DNA of 64,000 bases from assembly GCF_019279795.1 (NCBI RefSeq), contig NC_056725.1, positions 1,071,955,413 through 1,072,019,412 of the forward strand, written 5' to 3'. Positions 52,605-64,000 of this stretch are shown here, in pieces (positions within the stretch are counted from its first letter, which is position 1; every line of letters begins with the position of its first letter). Both the position numbers and the translations under genes were made by a program. The notes beneath the pieces are model-generated. The model was not told the DNA's origin. It saw only the letters and a program-made list of their open reading frames with translations, and did not search any database. Source of the DNA: Protopterus annectens. Lineage: Eukaryota > Chordata > Ceratodontiformes > Protopteridae.

Positions 52605-53823
52605 AGTGTGCACACCCTTAACATGATGGTTTGTTGCATCAACTGTTAAGTGTACTACAGCAGTCGCTATTCCTGGAAGGGGTATACTAGCATGGCCCAT
52701 CTGCACTTGCCAGTATTTGGTCACTCTGCCCTACAAATTGTCCCCCAACTCTGTAAGATTGCAAGGTCAACTCATGTGCACAGCCTTTGGAGGTCACACA
52801 GTGCCTTCACTATTGCTGTGGAATCAGGTTTATGCCTGCCACAATTCATGACCTTGACTGTGTTGCAATACAGCCATTCTTAGAATGCTTTGGATGTCTG
52901 CTTCAGTTCACTTTTGTGTTTCAGGATGACACCCCTCCCCATCCTCAGCCTTTTTGCAGATGCTTGGCAACTATGGGCCACACATGAGTGCTACTTTGCA
53001 GTGTGCCAAATTCAGAACACCAAGTGTACTGGCCTAGTCCCTGCTAATGAACGGCAAACCTACAAGTGTACACTGGCACCAGCAAGGTAGAGATGAAGAT
53101 GGTGGGCCTGAGGTGGAGTGAGGTATTGCTTCTGCAGCACATGTATCTTAATCGATACTGTCTGTAGGTTTCAAACTTGATCTTGGTACACCATTACCCA
53201 TTGCAACACTTGCCTTTGGGGGACATTTGATGTTATGCATATACTACCTGTAGAGAGCCCTGGTTGATGTTTCCTGTGTAACAACTGTCCCATCTGATTA
53301 CCCTAACCCATAGACCACACTTATGCAGAGTCCAGGTGATTGTCGACACAGGTACTGCACAGCCAGTATTTGCTAGACATTCTTGCAACTCCCTCAGTGT
53401 TGGGGCATGTTTCCAGGCAGCCTCCATGACCAGTTTGCAACATGTGTTATCATCTGTCTTGGATGGCCATCTGTTTATTTTCTACATTAATGTTGTCACA
53501 TAATTCCTCATCACATGCATGGCTGTCTGCACTGTTTCCCATGGTATATGCAATGGTGAGGTAAGGCTACATGTCCCACTCCTGCATGCTACCTGTTGGG
53601 TATGGGATGCATTCCATGGCTTATAAGATGTGTGCAAGCCACAGCTGCCTCTATTGCAGGTGAGTGAGCAAATGTAATGGACATATATCTTGGACAGCAG
53701 ACCATTTCTTGGTGTGACATTGAGGACCTGTACTTTATGGAAGGTGCATACTCCTGAAGAGTGAATGCTGTGAGTACCTCAAAAGCTGCTTCCACAATAC
53801 GTTATTTGGAGGGTGTGCACACA
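52605..53823 (-). mobile_element. Tc1/mariner element with fossil transposase
   Basis: The ends CATAAGTGTGCACACCC (52601) and the complement of the right end CATATGTGTGCACACCC (53827) match 16 of 17, with TA at both borders as expected for a Tc1/mariner target duplication. The minus strand shows transposase remains in order: the helix-turn-helix MEAAWKHAPTLRELQECL and STITWTLHKCGLWVRV (53430-53300), a W-S-D-E-S-K-F-like segment near 53190-53160, then K-x-EWLYCNTVKVMN (about 52890-52850) and ICRAEWPNTGKCRWAML (about 52740-52690). Stops and frameshifts throughout. It lies in the inferred intron of Myb/SANT gene 1. Confidence 0.75.
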
Positions 53824-54597
53824 TATGCTTCCAGTGTTTGTTAAGGTTTGTATTCCCCATATTTGCTGTCCTAATATAAGATTCCATATTACACATTCAT
53901 TGCTCATATTAGGACCACATTACAGGTTGTAACGGTTATGGAATGTGGTATTTTGATATGCAGTTGTGTAGATCTGTAACAGTTGCCATTGTAATAGTGG
54001 TATATACACTGTTGTAGCCACTGTATATGGGTGATGTTTCAGACATGTTCCTACTGTAGGCCATTTGTCCCACCATTATGTTCATCTTTGTGCACACATC
54101 TTGCAATGACAGGTTGTGAGTTATATTGCAGGACTTTGACATACCCTTCAGATATGCCATCATGGTGACCACTGTGATGCAGTGCAGTTAACAGCAACAA
54201 TAAGTGAACATGTATAGCATGCATTATGGGTAGGTGTGTTAAATGTGTGCATGGCAAATACCATGGCCATAACATGGCCAGTGTGTTGGCAAACCTGAAC
54301 AAACAACACCATACTCACCAGCTAGAGGCTGCTGCCCCAGAGGTATACCAGAAGGACCTACATAGTTGTGTGACAGATGTGATGTCAGTAGCCACACCTG
54401 TGGCATTGGTACAGGGTGGGAGCAGCATTTCAGTACATCAACAGTACAAACCCACAATATTACAGATTATGCACATCTGTTCATTACTACAATGCAGCAA
54501 CAGACTATATATATTTTATCTCACATATGCATGATTAAACTTTACAGATGCAGATGGATAAGCAACAGTGGTCTGCTGATGTGCCCTATGGCCTTAC

Positions 54598-55013
54598 CTG
54601 CATGCTCCTCATCCATAGTGTGGGTAGCACCCACCTCCACAATGCTATCAGCTGTGTCTTGACTTTGTTGGTGGGCAGGTGCCCCAAGGCTGGCGAGAAG
54701 CTCCTCAGCATATGTCAGGGGGTGCTGGATGTCATGATGCCCCCCTGTGGCTAGCTGGTCCCTCCTAACTGCAGCAGCATGTGGATGGGCGTGACAGATG
54801 AGGTCAGTGCACCGATGTCGGACCTTCTTATAATGGCGGTTATGCAAGCCGACATCATTTACCCTGTGGACAAGCTTGTTCCACAGGGCTGTCCTCTCCT
54901 GCATATCATGGGTTGTACAGCCAAATAGGTTGTGGTGGTGCTGCACCAGGTAGTTGATTAGCACATCATTTTGCTGGTGGGAATAAACTGGCAACCTTCT
55001 GCAGACATGGTGC
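54598..55013 (-). pseudogene. Myb/SANT gene 1, DNA-binding exon
   Basis: The acceptor TTATGTGTTTCAG is followed by an exon whose ATG lies about 5 bases in; a frameshift near 54985 shifts to the long frame. That frame reads QQNDVLINYLVQHHHNLFG, ALWNKLVHRVNDVGL, then RHYKKVRHRCTDL, the three-helix SANT/Myb-like domain of Harbinger partner proteins (W and R-x2-D-L positions kept). A His/Gln-rich tail ends at the donor GAGCATGCAG|GTAAGG (54598). In known Harbinger systems the Myb-like protein binds transposon ends and brings the transposase to the nucleus. Opposite orientation to the transposase is usual. Disabled in this copy. Confidence 0.75.
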
Positions 55014-55395
55014 CTGAAACACATAAAGAGGAAAAAAGGTCTGAGGACCTCATACTGCAAGGATATAATAGTTGTTAATTGACATCTCTGTCTCCCCCCC
55101 ACCATATATGCAACAATAATCTGAACACACAACTCAATGGGTATGTTTACAGCAAACCTACTGTTGGGACATATATCATATTGTACGACAAATAGTGCAA
55201 TATGTTTCTAGTCATGTTCCATGTTGAAACACTATCATTGGTGGCTTGTTGCTAACAATGTCACCTGCATGCCATTGTAAGGGCCACTATGGTTCCATAT
55301 ATGCATGTGTTCTGTTTGTTATGTGACTGCTCCAAATCTGGTGTTTTGTTTAATGGGGATATCTATGCATCCTGTTAGAAGTAATCCCAGATTGA

Positions 55396-55861
55396 GTGGA
55401 CTATAACTACCCATATATGTTCCAAAACTATGACACAATAGCATGTATGGGAAGCCAGTTCCCAGAAGAACAACCTCTCCCACCTCATCTGGCCATGTTA
55501 CCAGCTCACAGCACATCTGGAACACACCCCGGGACCTCATCATCTGCTGGTCCTGCACTACCTTCAAGTGGAACCACCTCAGGGGATGGTGTTCATTCTC
55601 CCCTTTTGGGAGCACACACAGACAGAATCATGTCACCTGAAGTCAGGTCCAGAGTCTGGCACATAGTGAGCTCCACAGAGACTTGGGGCATGTGCTACAC
55701 CACCTTGAGGCCCTCAGTACAAAATTACAGGGTCCGCATGCTCGTCTTGCTCAGCCTTGGTCCCACTGTTTCCATTTGGGGGCTCATGGGCTTCCACTTT
55801 CCAAACACCAATCCACATCCAAGGTGTTTATCCACCACATGTGCCATATACCACCCCTGTA

Positions 55862-55862
<1 letters not shown>
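55396..55862 (+). pseudogene. Inverted duplicate of the Pro-rich exon of Myb/SANT gene 2
   Basis: The plus strand here matches the minus strand of 57476-57010, including the acceptor-like ACAATAG before the exon and TGCCATATACCACCCCTGT at the far end. Encoded words shared by both copies: LPPHLA, GTSGT, SSAG, CGTT/SGTT-GDG. It has no SANT domain next to it and sits head-to-head with its parent, so it is a duplication, not a gene in its own right. It ends at a TA/GATA/GT/CA compound microsatellite. Confidence 0.65.
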
Positions 55863-56090
<228 letters not shown>

Positions 56091-56092
<2 letters not shown>

Positions 56093-57009
56093 ATGGAATG
56101 CATTCAAACAACAGGTCCACACTTTCTAAATCTCCTTCCTCCACAGCTGCACTGTTCTGCCTTGCTACAAAACAGAAGGGTGTCATATGTGGACACATCC
56201 TAACATTAGGGAGGTATATATAGGGACAGACTGCCAGTAAGCCTAATAAATCTCCTTCCTTCCACCAAAGTTGCACTATTACTAAATATTATTACTAAAG
56301 CCTATTACAAACCTATGACATTTGTGCATGATATATTTTGTGTTAACATGACTGTCCTACAGGTGGTGGGGTCTGAAACTCATGTGTCTATCATAACTTC
56401 ATTACTTCCACCTCCAGTTATTTGCCACGGTAATATACATGTCTTGTGGTACAGAACACACACACTATGATGGCTTACATCTTGCCATTCAGTGCTGATC
56501 TGCACAGTTGACAGGCCTGACCCACTGCCCACAGGGCCAGATGCTCTGTCCATAGCAGTTGTTCAGCAGGACATCATTACAACAACAAGTCTTGATGGCA
56601 CATATAAATCTTTCCACATCATCTATCCCATTATTACAGACCAAGTACTGTATTCAATTACATGCATATATGTTTGACATACCTGTTGTAGTATTGTCCT
56701 CTCTTCTATGTAAACTTTATGTGTCCCTTTTTTATATACTTTTGTTTTGGTTTGTAGTTTTAATTTCCTACAGGGAAGTGTGTGGGCATCGTACAATATG
56801 GATGATTGGTAGGGTTAGATTGTGTAATGGGTATTTGTCTCTGGGTGAAATGCAGAGCTATGTATGGGACGTGATTTTTTTTTTTTTTTGGGACAGATGC
56901 TCTTTTTTTTAAGGCGAGAATGGGATGTTAAGGAAGGATTATTGGTACGTGTAGTGAGGGAGGTTTTGTAGGAGAGGTTGCATTTGCAGACAGACAAGAC
57001 AGCAGACAG
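56091..57009. other. Nothing recognised between the inverted exon copies
   Basis: Spacer of the inverted duplication. Contains T-runs at 56875-56910. No coding sense. Confidence 0.5.
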
Positions 57010-57140
57010 GGGTGGTATATGACACATGGAGGGGTAAACACCTTGACGGGGAGGGTGGTTGGGAATCCGAGGCTCATGAGCCCCCCAGATGGTAGTAGTG
57101 GCACTGATGTCCCCACCCTATTGCAGTCACCACTAATCCT

Positions 57141-57476
57141 TCACAGCCCCAATGTTGGCTGTTCTGGGGACTGGGATGGAGGGGTCGTCTGCCCCTCTAA
57201 CTGCACCAGCCTGACCTCCATCTGGTGGAAGCGGGCATCTAGCTCCATCTGGAGAACACTACGCACCATGCCACAGACCTTGTCCCGTGGTGACAACATC
57301 CTCTCTGGGCCCACTTGCAGGGGGGGTCCCATCCCCTGCAGTGGTTCCACATGAGGGTGGTGCAGAACCAGCAGATGAGGGAGGTCTGGGTTTAGTCCCA
57401 GATGTCCCAGGACCCGGTGCCTCAGCCAGGTGGGGAGGGAGTTGCAGATCTGCTGGGATATGCCTTTCCATATGTG
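57141..57476 (-). pseudogene. Myb/SANT gene 2, terminal exon (Pro-rich + helical C-terminus)
   Basis: Acceptor TTCCACACCATAG, exon start at 57476. First frame: MERHIPADLQLPPHLAEAPG then a Pro/Ser/Gly-rich stretch. After a frameshift near 57330 it reads RMLSPRDKVCGMVRSVL, then DARFHQMEVRLVQLEG, an amphipathic, probably coiled-coil helix, with a stop at 57141. It follows the two upstream gene 2 exons (59.8-59.4 kb) on the same strand. The Pro-rich then helical ending is common in Harbinger Myb-like partners; the link to those exons is inferred. Confidence 0.6.
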
Positions 57477-59394
57477 CTATGGTGTGGAAGTTAACATGTC
57501 ATGCACAACACATTACATTAGTCAAAATAGCATGCATGGATATTTCCATTTACCCAAAACACTGCAATTATAACAGTGCCATAGCAAACAGAACCCATGC
57601 ATATATGGAATGGCATTTATGGTTGCAACAGCATGCTAGTTAGTGGCATGTCAAGCAGGCAATAAAATGATTATTCAACAGGAAATATTAGTATGCACAC
57701 AGTTTAAACAATTATAAAACAAATGGAACAATTGTCCCAACAGTAGAGGTTTGTTTAGGAACATACCCATGTTGGTTTCAGTGTAGTGATTGGATTAGTT
57801 GAGTGGTGGGGGAAGGGAACAGATTCAATTGACAACTGCTATCAAGTATATTTGTCAGTACACTACTATTCACTACTCTACATTCTGACCACACTTACAC
57901 TCTACCTGGGCCATGGGGCTGCTACAGCACACCAACAGCTGTAACAACATATTAACAGAGCAATTGTATCCTTATTTTAGTTATACACATCAGACCTGTT
58001 TCTATACCAATTTCTTTACCTGTGGGCCCTGTGCAGATGAACTGTGTGCACATTACATTGCTGTTTCTACACATATTTCAGATTCACATATTAGTTGCAG
58101 GCCCTGTAGTGTATGTTGTGCCTTTCACATACATCTACTGTGACATTCTCTGTGTACAGGTTTCTTGGTGACTGGGGAAACTATCCATGACAGCCTGACA
58201 CTTGAGCTTGTCTGGACCAGACTGCAGAGTGTGGAAGTTTAGCTTGCATCTATTTGTAGGACTGGTGCTGATCAACACAACAACTGTGCACCTTTCATAG
58301 TTATGCACATCATACTAGTATTTCTAATCAGATTTCTTTACCTGTGTTTCCTGTATGGAAAGTGTTATGTATTGTAGTACATTACTTTTTCTATTCAGAT
58401 TGCAGTTTACAACTGTAGAACCAGACTGTGAGATGTTAGTGGTGGTCCCTGGATTTAAACCATGGTGTGTGTGCAAAATTAAACTACAAGCCTAGTCTTT
58501 ATCAGACTGCACTACTGAGGAGGTGCTGTATGTTGCTTGTGACATTTCTATCTAGTACATATTTTTGTGCACACTACTTTTTTTATGACATGTTACATTA
58601 TTTGTTTCCCATTTTCAGTACACATTATGCATACGCAAAGACAATGGTGTCACTGTTTGTGAAATGTGCACATTAGCTGGATTGCACATTTGACTGTTTT
58701 ACAACTACATACTGCTATTTAGATTCCTAAGTACACAGTGTAGATTTTAAGTCTACACCTGTTAGCCTTATACATTTTCAATACATTCACAGCTATATAC
58801 AGCTGAAATTGAAAGCTTAACACAAGACACTGCTGGCAGACAAACAAGTAAAACACATTCTGAAGGCAATATGTACTGTTGCTCTTTTTCAGTTATTTGA
58901 CATGCCCATTCTAATGTATGCAGACAAGCAGTGCTAACTCAGTTCACCTCAGTTAATACATTCTGCAGGACATACACATTTCTATTTTTCAGGTACAAGT
59001 GAGATGACACACACCAGTGCTTGGGATCACATTTATTAGTTTGACATACATATCTGTGTACAACTCAGAAATACACTATTACTATTCCTGCATGATCTGC
59101 ACAGGGGAATGCTTTTCATTTCTAATTGTTACAGCAGCCCTGACATGGCACTTTCTTGGCAGGTTCACTCAGACACACTCATACATAATCTAATATTCCT
59201 CTCCTGCATATTGTACCTTGTTTGCTACTGACATCTGTATTACACAGCAGCTGGGAATATTCCATTGTAACCCTGGCAGCCTGACACAGGCATTTATTCC
59301 TGACTTTTACAGCACAATTATATATACAGGTGGTACTACCTTTAGTATACTTTTGATTTCTTACTGCTAATAGTAGGGGGTGTTCTGTACTCAC
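57477..59394 (-). other. Inferred intron of Myb/SANT gene 2; otherwise no feature seen
   Basis: Bounded by donor G|GTGAGT (59394) and acceptor CCATAG (57477-57478). No other coding sense. Some internal near-repeats are present, for example GACCTGTTTCTATACC near 57990 against CATACTAGTATTTCTA near 58310. Confidence 0.45.
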
Positions 59395-59463
59395 CATACT
59401 GCTGATGCAGCTGGGCCAGTCACTGGGCATGTGCCACAACATTCTGGGACCTCTCCACAGCAG
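59395..59463 (-). pseudogene. Myb/SANT gene 2, small middle exon (69 bp)
   Basis: Acceptor CCCATACAG (59472-59464) and donor CAGTATG|GTGAGT define a 69-bp exon. In one frame it reads AAVERSQNVVAHAQ, then a stop, then LAQLHQQYG: a helix-like segment with one apparent point stop. A short internal exon of exactly 23 codons keeps phase with its neighbours. Confidence 0.5.
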
Positions 59464-59555
59464 CTGTATGGGGAGACATCACACATTAATCACACCTGCA
59501 CAGTCACAAGTTGAACTTTTTCCTTACTTAGAGTTACATAAGACAGCATACTTAC

Positions 59556-59780
59556 AGACAGGTGGGATATCCTGTGCTCAGGCTTCTTGGATCCATTAGT
59601 CCAAGAGTGCACCCCTCCTCCACTTTAGATCATTATGGTGGTGATGTTCCTGCTCACCAGTCCGGGGTATACCAGTGGCACTGGTGAGATCACATGCAAG
59701 CTGGTCCCAGACCTGCACTTTGTACTGCGAGCCCTGGTACTGGCCATGCAGCAGCCTGCCATCATGTTTTTTTTACTAGG
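59556..59780 (-). pseudogene. Myb/SANT gene 2, first DNA-binding exon
   Basis: The minus strand encodes LLHGQYQGSQYKVQVWDQL, then TSATGIPRTGEQ and HNDLKWRRG. The W, the G-I-P-R-T-G-E-Q turn and the N-D-L-K end are landmarks of the Myb/SANT-like domain family (MSANTD and Harbinger partners). It is a different subtype from the gene 1 domain (LFG...KKVRHRCTDL). A stop (TAA) follows before the donor CTGTCT|GTAAGT at 59556, so it is broken. The start is uncertain; ATGATGGCAGG at about 59765 is in another frame. Confidence 0.6.
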
Positions 59781-60204
59781 AACCCAACCATGACCCTAAA
59801 CACATGGATGCCCCAACGTTGTGCTTGGAAGCAAATACCTTCACCGACACCAGACATTTTGGGATTGCTGTGAGCAATCCCAAATTGTTATGGCTGTATT
59901 CCTGCCTGTGCAGTTTAAAAAGGGCAGTTTTCCCACACTTTTTCTTGATTGGCCAGTTTTAATATGCTGAACTATGTTTAGCTCCGTGCAAATCCACATA
60001 GCAATGCTTACACCAGGTAAGCACAGGTGAAAGGTGGTAAGCAATGCCTACAGTAGCAAAGCCTTGCTTAAATCTATTTTTTCATTAAATTTATAAATTA
60101 TTTTTTACATTTATATTTTACATATTCCCACCCCTACTGTGCTATACGTGAGCCATATGATTGACATCTATCATTCAAATTCCTTAAAAGTTTATTAAAT
60201 AGCT

Positions 60205-60280
60205 TGGTAGAGGGGGGATTCGAACCGAGCATGTTTGATATGCTATATTATGGCAGTACCACTACACTACTGCAGCTTGA
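60205..60280 (-). tRNA. tRNA-like sequence with perfect B box (probable tRNA-derived SINE or pseudogene)
   Basis: On the minus strand TAGTGTAGTGG (60269-60259) fits an A box, and GGTTCGAATCC (60226-60216) is a perfect B box with 32 nt between. AGCTGCA...CCAAGCT gives only partial acceptor pairing. The middle arm (CTGCCATAATATAGCATATC) is not a clean anticodon stem. Pol III promoter elements look intact, but a functional tRNA is doubtful. Confidence 0.5.
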
Positions 60281-60537
60281 TGGTGTTTTCTACCACAGTA
60301 GCACTTGTATATCATTTTCAGGATTTCAGCGAGGTAAGCATAGAAGCGCGCCGTGCAAACAAGCTGCACACTGCTTAAATTTCAGATTTATTTGATGAAA
60401 AAAAAACTTACATTTTTTTTAATTTTTATTGTTTTCCTCTTGCACTACTCCTTCCATGCATGTAGGGCAAGAGTGCATACATTTGGAGGTTTGCACTTGA
60501 AGGCTGCTGCTTTCTAGGTGTTTGTGGGTTTTTTTTC

Positions 60538-60592
60538 AGTGTCTGCGGCCACTGAAATGTTAGCTACTTACATTTCGGTGTCTGCGGGCACT
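60538..60592. repeat. Hairpin with 22-bp imperfect stem
   Basis: AGTGTCTGCGGCCACTGAAA... (60538-60559) pairs with 60571-60592 (CATTTCGGTGTCTGCGGGCA...) with a few mismatches. Part of the right-end hairpin cluster. Confidence 0.6.
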
Positions 60593-60746
60593 CGTTTACT
60601 ATATATTATTACAGCCAGGCTCTACTATTATATAACTTGACTCTCATCTCTGTCACAAAATGCTGTACAGCACTTTCTGTGTGAATGCGTGTGTTACATG
60701 TGCAGGCATTGCTGACACATGCCCCCTGTGCTCATTCCTTGTTCTT

Positions 60747-60850
60747 GTCCATTTAGATTAAATAGCAGCATGCCTTCATGCATATGCAATGCATGCTGCT
60801 ATTCTAAATGGACATGAACCACTCCATGCAAGAATAGTCTTATTCTTGCA
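60747..60850. repeat. Right-terminal hairpins of the 32-kb insertion
   Basis: Two inverted repeats: 60747-60773/60791-60813 (GTCCATTTAGA...AGCAGCATGC, ~22-bp stem with a small bulge) and 60827-60836/60841-60850 (TGCAAGAATA, perfect, 4-base loop). TGCAAGAATA resembles GTGCAAGAGC at the left end. Confidence 0.72.
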
Positions 60851-60861
60851 CAGAGCTTCGT

Positions 60862-60866
60862 GATTC
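60862..60866 (+). repeat. GATTC direct repeat at right end of the 32-kb insertion
   Basis: Matches 28421-28425. Confidence 0.5.
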
Positions 60867-61090
60867 CTGGGGTATGTGTGTGCTGTGTGCTATGTGAGGT
60901 GGATGTTGTGAGCTTGGTTTCAACAGCCTGATATGTGCTAGTATGTGAGAGTTTAGCCTCCAGAGTCCTTGTATAATTACACCTCTCACATACTACGTCT
61001 GCGTCCTTATGGATTATGTGGTTGTCTGTAAGCATGAGACAATTGCTACATTGTCTCAGAATGACCATATCCACTAAGATGGCTACAGAG
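60867..61090 (-). mobile_element. CR1-C, segment 4 (N-terminus of ORF1)
   Basis: On the minus strand VILRQCSNCLMLTDNHII and then CERCNYTRTLEAKLS correspond to the N-terminal zinc finger of CR1 ORF1 (CSNCLMCTDN and CERCTYIANLEAKLS in CR1-B). The frame runs to STQHTHTPG and then hits the end of the insertion. It supplies exactly the part missing from segment 3 at 28.42 kb. The 5' limit of the CR1 beyond about 61090 is not clear. Confidence 0.82.
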
Positions 61091-62046
61091 AAGTTAAAAA
61101 AATTGAATATCCATGCTATCCAGTCCTTTAATTGGTGACCTACAAGGGGTGGTGAATTGGGGTTAGAAGGCTATTAATGGTAATTTGTTTATGCAGATTA
61201 ATAAGGGTCCTTTATTTGAACAGATTACGCTAAACAGTAAATGACTCTAAATTTCAGTTCCATATAAATAATTTTAAATTACATAAAGTGGTTGCCAAAT
61301 CTGCTCTGCCAAAAGAATAAAATTAAAACATTTAAGAAAAAGAGTGTGATGTGAGGTGGTGATGCACAAGTGACAATAATTAATTTTGGGGTAATGTTTC
61401 ATGGGCAGAACGCCCTGAGTACAAATGAACTATACCACTACATCCACTGAACTTGCCTTTTAAAAGGCCTTGTCAACATGAGTTAAGGGATACATTTCCT
61501 TTCTATCCAAACAACCTTTTTTAACCTAATGTTGGAGGAAAGTTCCTTATTACACAAACTGGTTGGGAAAATTAGTTTGATTCATGAAGCCAGATAAGGA
61601 CAGAGGTTGGGTGCTGATGGCTCAATAGATCATTGGCTGAATGTCAGACAGATAAAAACATGACATCTTTATTGCATATAGCAGGATTTATATGTTTTTG
61701 GATGAATTACTTCTAAGTAGCACTATTTCTTCAACCTTATTTTAATATTTAAAGGTAGAACATTATGTTGTCCCATCTGTTTTGTAGACTCCTAAGATAC
61801 ATACCAGTGTAAGTGATCTACTGTTCCATCCCATTATCTCACCTGGGGGTTTCAAGACCAAACACCTGGCGAGCTATATTGATCAGAAGCTGAACTTTTT
61901 TTTTAATCATGTTAAATACATTTTAAGAGATTATTGGATTCTCTTTTTGAATAACATTAGGGGGGTTGATTTCTGCGATGACAGTTTCTTTGTTACATTA
62001 GATGCTAAACATTTGTTCTCAGTTATCCTACAGAAAAGCATTAATT
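61091..62046. other. Nothing recognised
   Basis: AT-rich sequence, no coding sense, no repeats I can support. Confidence 0.5.
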
Positions 62047-62220
62047 GGTTCATAGGTTCATAGGTTCATACTAGGCTATCTGCCCGAGGGGGCAACAAGC
62101 CCCCTAGCATATTTTTTAACTGGCCCCCCACCCCCCTTTGGGGGGGAACTATACCCATTATTTTGCTGTGCCTCTGTCGAGCAGTGACACTGAGGTAATC
62201 CCTGGGGGATATCTGTTCAA
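62047..62220 (-). mobile_element. CR1 3' tail (CR1-F), ~170 bp
   Basis: GGTTCATAGGTTCATAGG, then ACTAGGCTATCTGCCC and CTGTGCCTCTGTCGAGCAG, as in the other CR1 3' ends. It has an unusual C- and G-run (CCCCCCACCCCCCTTTGGGG) in the middle. 5'-truncated. Confidence 0.82.
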
Positions 62221-62940
62221 TAAAGTGTAGGGGTATACTTGTGCAATTATAACTTGTGAATACTGTAGAACATAGATTAATTATGTATTTGATGGAAATA
62301 ATTTTGTTAGACAATTTTTGTATTTTTCAGTGGTAAATATTTTAAACTGTTTGTGGGCATTGGAATGGGTGTGGTATGCACACCTATTTATTCCAACTAT
62401 ATTGGTTAGTAGTAGGAAAGAAGGCTTGTCTTCACATGTGAATTTTTCAGGTATGTCAAGTCATAACTTTATTTTTGAATGTGTTATATAATGTGTTGAG
62501 GGTCAGGAATTTCTACTCACGTTACTGATTTTATTAGGTATCTTGAGAGTACAACTGATTTTTTTATTTATTTACTTGTATTATGATAGTGTGATGCCCC
62601 ACAACTGGTAACAGTAATCAAGGAGTCTCAATGCTCACCACTAGCACCAGTGGGGGATGTACATTGGGAAGATGACAAGTACACACACAGTATTTACAGA
62701 TTCAGCTCTTTGCATCAAGTGCAATTTCCCTTAAGAGCACACAGAGACCACAGTCAGTGTGGGGCTGGATTCTTCCTCTTTCTCTAGATCCCCAGTAAGA
62801 CTCCCCACTGGCACAGCTATAGAATTGAGATCTCAACTGACTGGCCAAGACAAGACCTTCAGCACCTTTTCTGTCCAACCAGTGCTTCATGCCCTGCCCA
62901 AGTAGCTGACACACACACACTTTGAGGTTGGATTTACACA

Positions 62941-63009
<69 letters not shown>

Positions 63010-64000
63010 GGGAAAGGCTGGCACAGGTTTACTAGTTATGCCCCTTTCTGACCAAACTATAAGGTAGGTATCACTGCCACCAGCTCCATCTTTATCAGTT
63101 ATTTTAAGGCCCTTAACAAAGGGTGTCCAATCTTACTGTGTAATGTTACTGTCAATACAAATGGTAGTTTGACCAAAAGCAAGGCTATTAGGAGTGGCCT
63201 ACACAGTGTCATCAAATAAATATGCAAGTACTCTCAGAACTTTAATATGTCTCACAAATATCAGCCATAATGAAAAGTTTGAATATATTTAATAATAATA
63301 AAATAACAAGAAAATACTTAGTATATCATTACAGCTGCATCAGAGTTCAAAATCACAGGAAATATTTAAAACAACATTGCAGGACAGTCTCAAATAAATA
63401 AAGAAAAACATCTAAATTAAGCTTAGCTATATTTCTGACTATATCTAAAAGAATGATGTGGTTTCCTAGACTTATTGGGGAAGCAGGCAGATGTGGTGAG
63501 TGGATATTCTTGTCAGATCAAAGACAAAATACAAAATGCTTAGTCTCTCTCTTAGAGACTTCCCAAATTAATATCCCAAGTATTATTTCTGGGATTCTTG
63601 CAGAATTTTTTGTCATCTGACTTCAGTTCCCAGGCTCAAAACAACCATTAATGTCAGCTGGTAGCATTTAGAATCTACCTGTGAAAATACATAGACCTCA
63701 GATCTTTTGACAAATGCTGGAAGTCATAAAATAATTTACATTCCTCCACATTTAAAGACAATACAAAAAACATCTAGTTCTAGACATTATGTCTCCAGTT
63801 GCACTGAAACTGAAAGATAACATCTCTTTTTACGGACAAGCCATAAAATAATTCAATCACAACTATTCGTCTGCAGTTAACTTCTTGTGTTGCAATTTCC
63901 ATAGTTAAAATATATACATCTAAACCGTTACAACAGTATATATACATTTCTGCTCAGTACGTTACAAAATGTCTCTTTAGCACACATGTCTGTACAATAT
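62221..64000. other. No gene seen; (CA)n at 62940-63007
   Basis: A pure CA tract of about 65 bp is embedded in otherwise non-repetitive sequence. TGTGATGCCCCACAACTGG at 62591 looks like the first bases of some vertebrate LTRs, but no matching end, primer site or coding region was seen. Confidence 0.5.

Noticed and set aside
53936-54172. A possible extra exon resembling words near 39.95 and 40.22 kb (HNL-x-LQD-like)
   Set aside because: The match is a short dispersed word (ACAACCT-T-A-TGCAAG); not enough for an exon or repeat call.
62591-63960. An LTR beginning TGTGATGCCCC
   Set aside because: No matching end, second LTR, primer-binding site or internal coding region could be found in the window.

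Overview
The window looks like repeat-dominated, AT-rich nuclear DNA from a vertebrate with a large genome. I recognise no host gene, exon, rRNA or CRISPR array. The evidence is many CR1-type LINEs with an esterase ORF1 and an endonuclease/RT ORF2, Penelope-like elements (PLEs), a PIF/Harbinger transposase with spliced Myb/SANT genes, a Tc1/mariner fossil, and long TA and GT microsatellites. A large-genome amphibian or a lungfish would fit, but the sequence alone does not prove the species.

Layout. 1-3.1 kb: decayed minus-strand gag-like ORF with a CCCH plus CCHC zinc finger, interrupted by a small palindromic element, followed by ~50-55 bp minisatellites. 3.1-6.7 kb: an old tandem duplication, a 21-bp-stem palindrome and a fossil PLE reverse transcriptase. 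6.7-21.1 kb: one long degenerate ~55-bp tandem satellite. It has been invaded by a CR1 tail, two terminal-inverted-repeat elements sitting in TA tracts (one carrying a telomere-like minisatellite), a near full-length CR1 (12.33 to ~17.0 kb) and a PLE bounded by a 13-bp direct repeat (18.2-20.5 kb).

21.1-61.1 kb is one old minus-strand CR1 (CR1-C) split three times. A PLE with long inverted arms and a perfect 15-bp target duplication sits at 21.9-24.0 kb. A 5'-truncated CR1 sits at 26.46-27.95 kb. A 32.4-kb insertion sits at 28.43-60.86 kb, with the CR1-C ORF1 resuming on its far side. The large insertion has short imperfect inverted ends, GATTC direct repeats and rows of subterminal hairpins. 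It holds a broken Harbinger DDE transposase (+), two broken but recognisably spliced Myb/SANT genes (-), an inverted duplication of one of their exons, a ~225-bp satellite with embedded GT tracts, two tRNA-like segments, a dead Tc1/mariner copy, and a full-length CR1 (43.73-49.25 kb) whose 5' region is a tandem repeat of a ~647-bp unit. 61.1-64 kb holds one more CR1 tail and otherwise unassigned sequence.

How the parts relate. Harbinger transposons normally encode a DDE nuclease plus a Myb/SANT partner that helps it bind DNA. Here both kinds of gene are present, in opposite orientation and ~24-29 kb apart, inside a single bounded insertion. That makes a giant Harbinger-type element the best explanation and the main candidate for something undescribed. 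All of its genes carry frameshifts or stops, so this copy is inactive.
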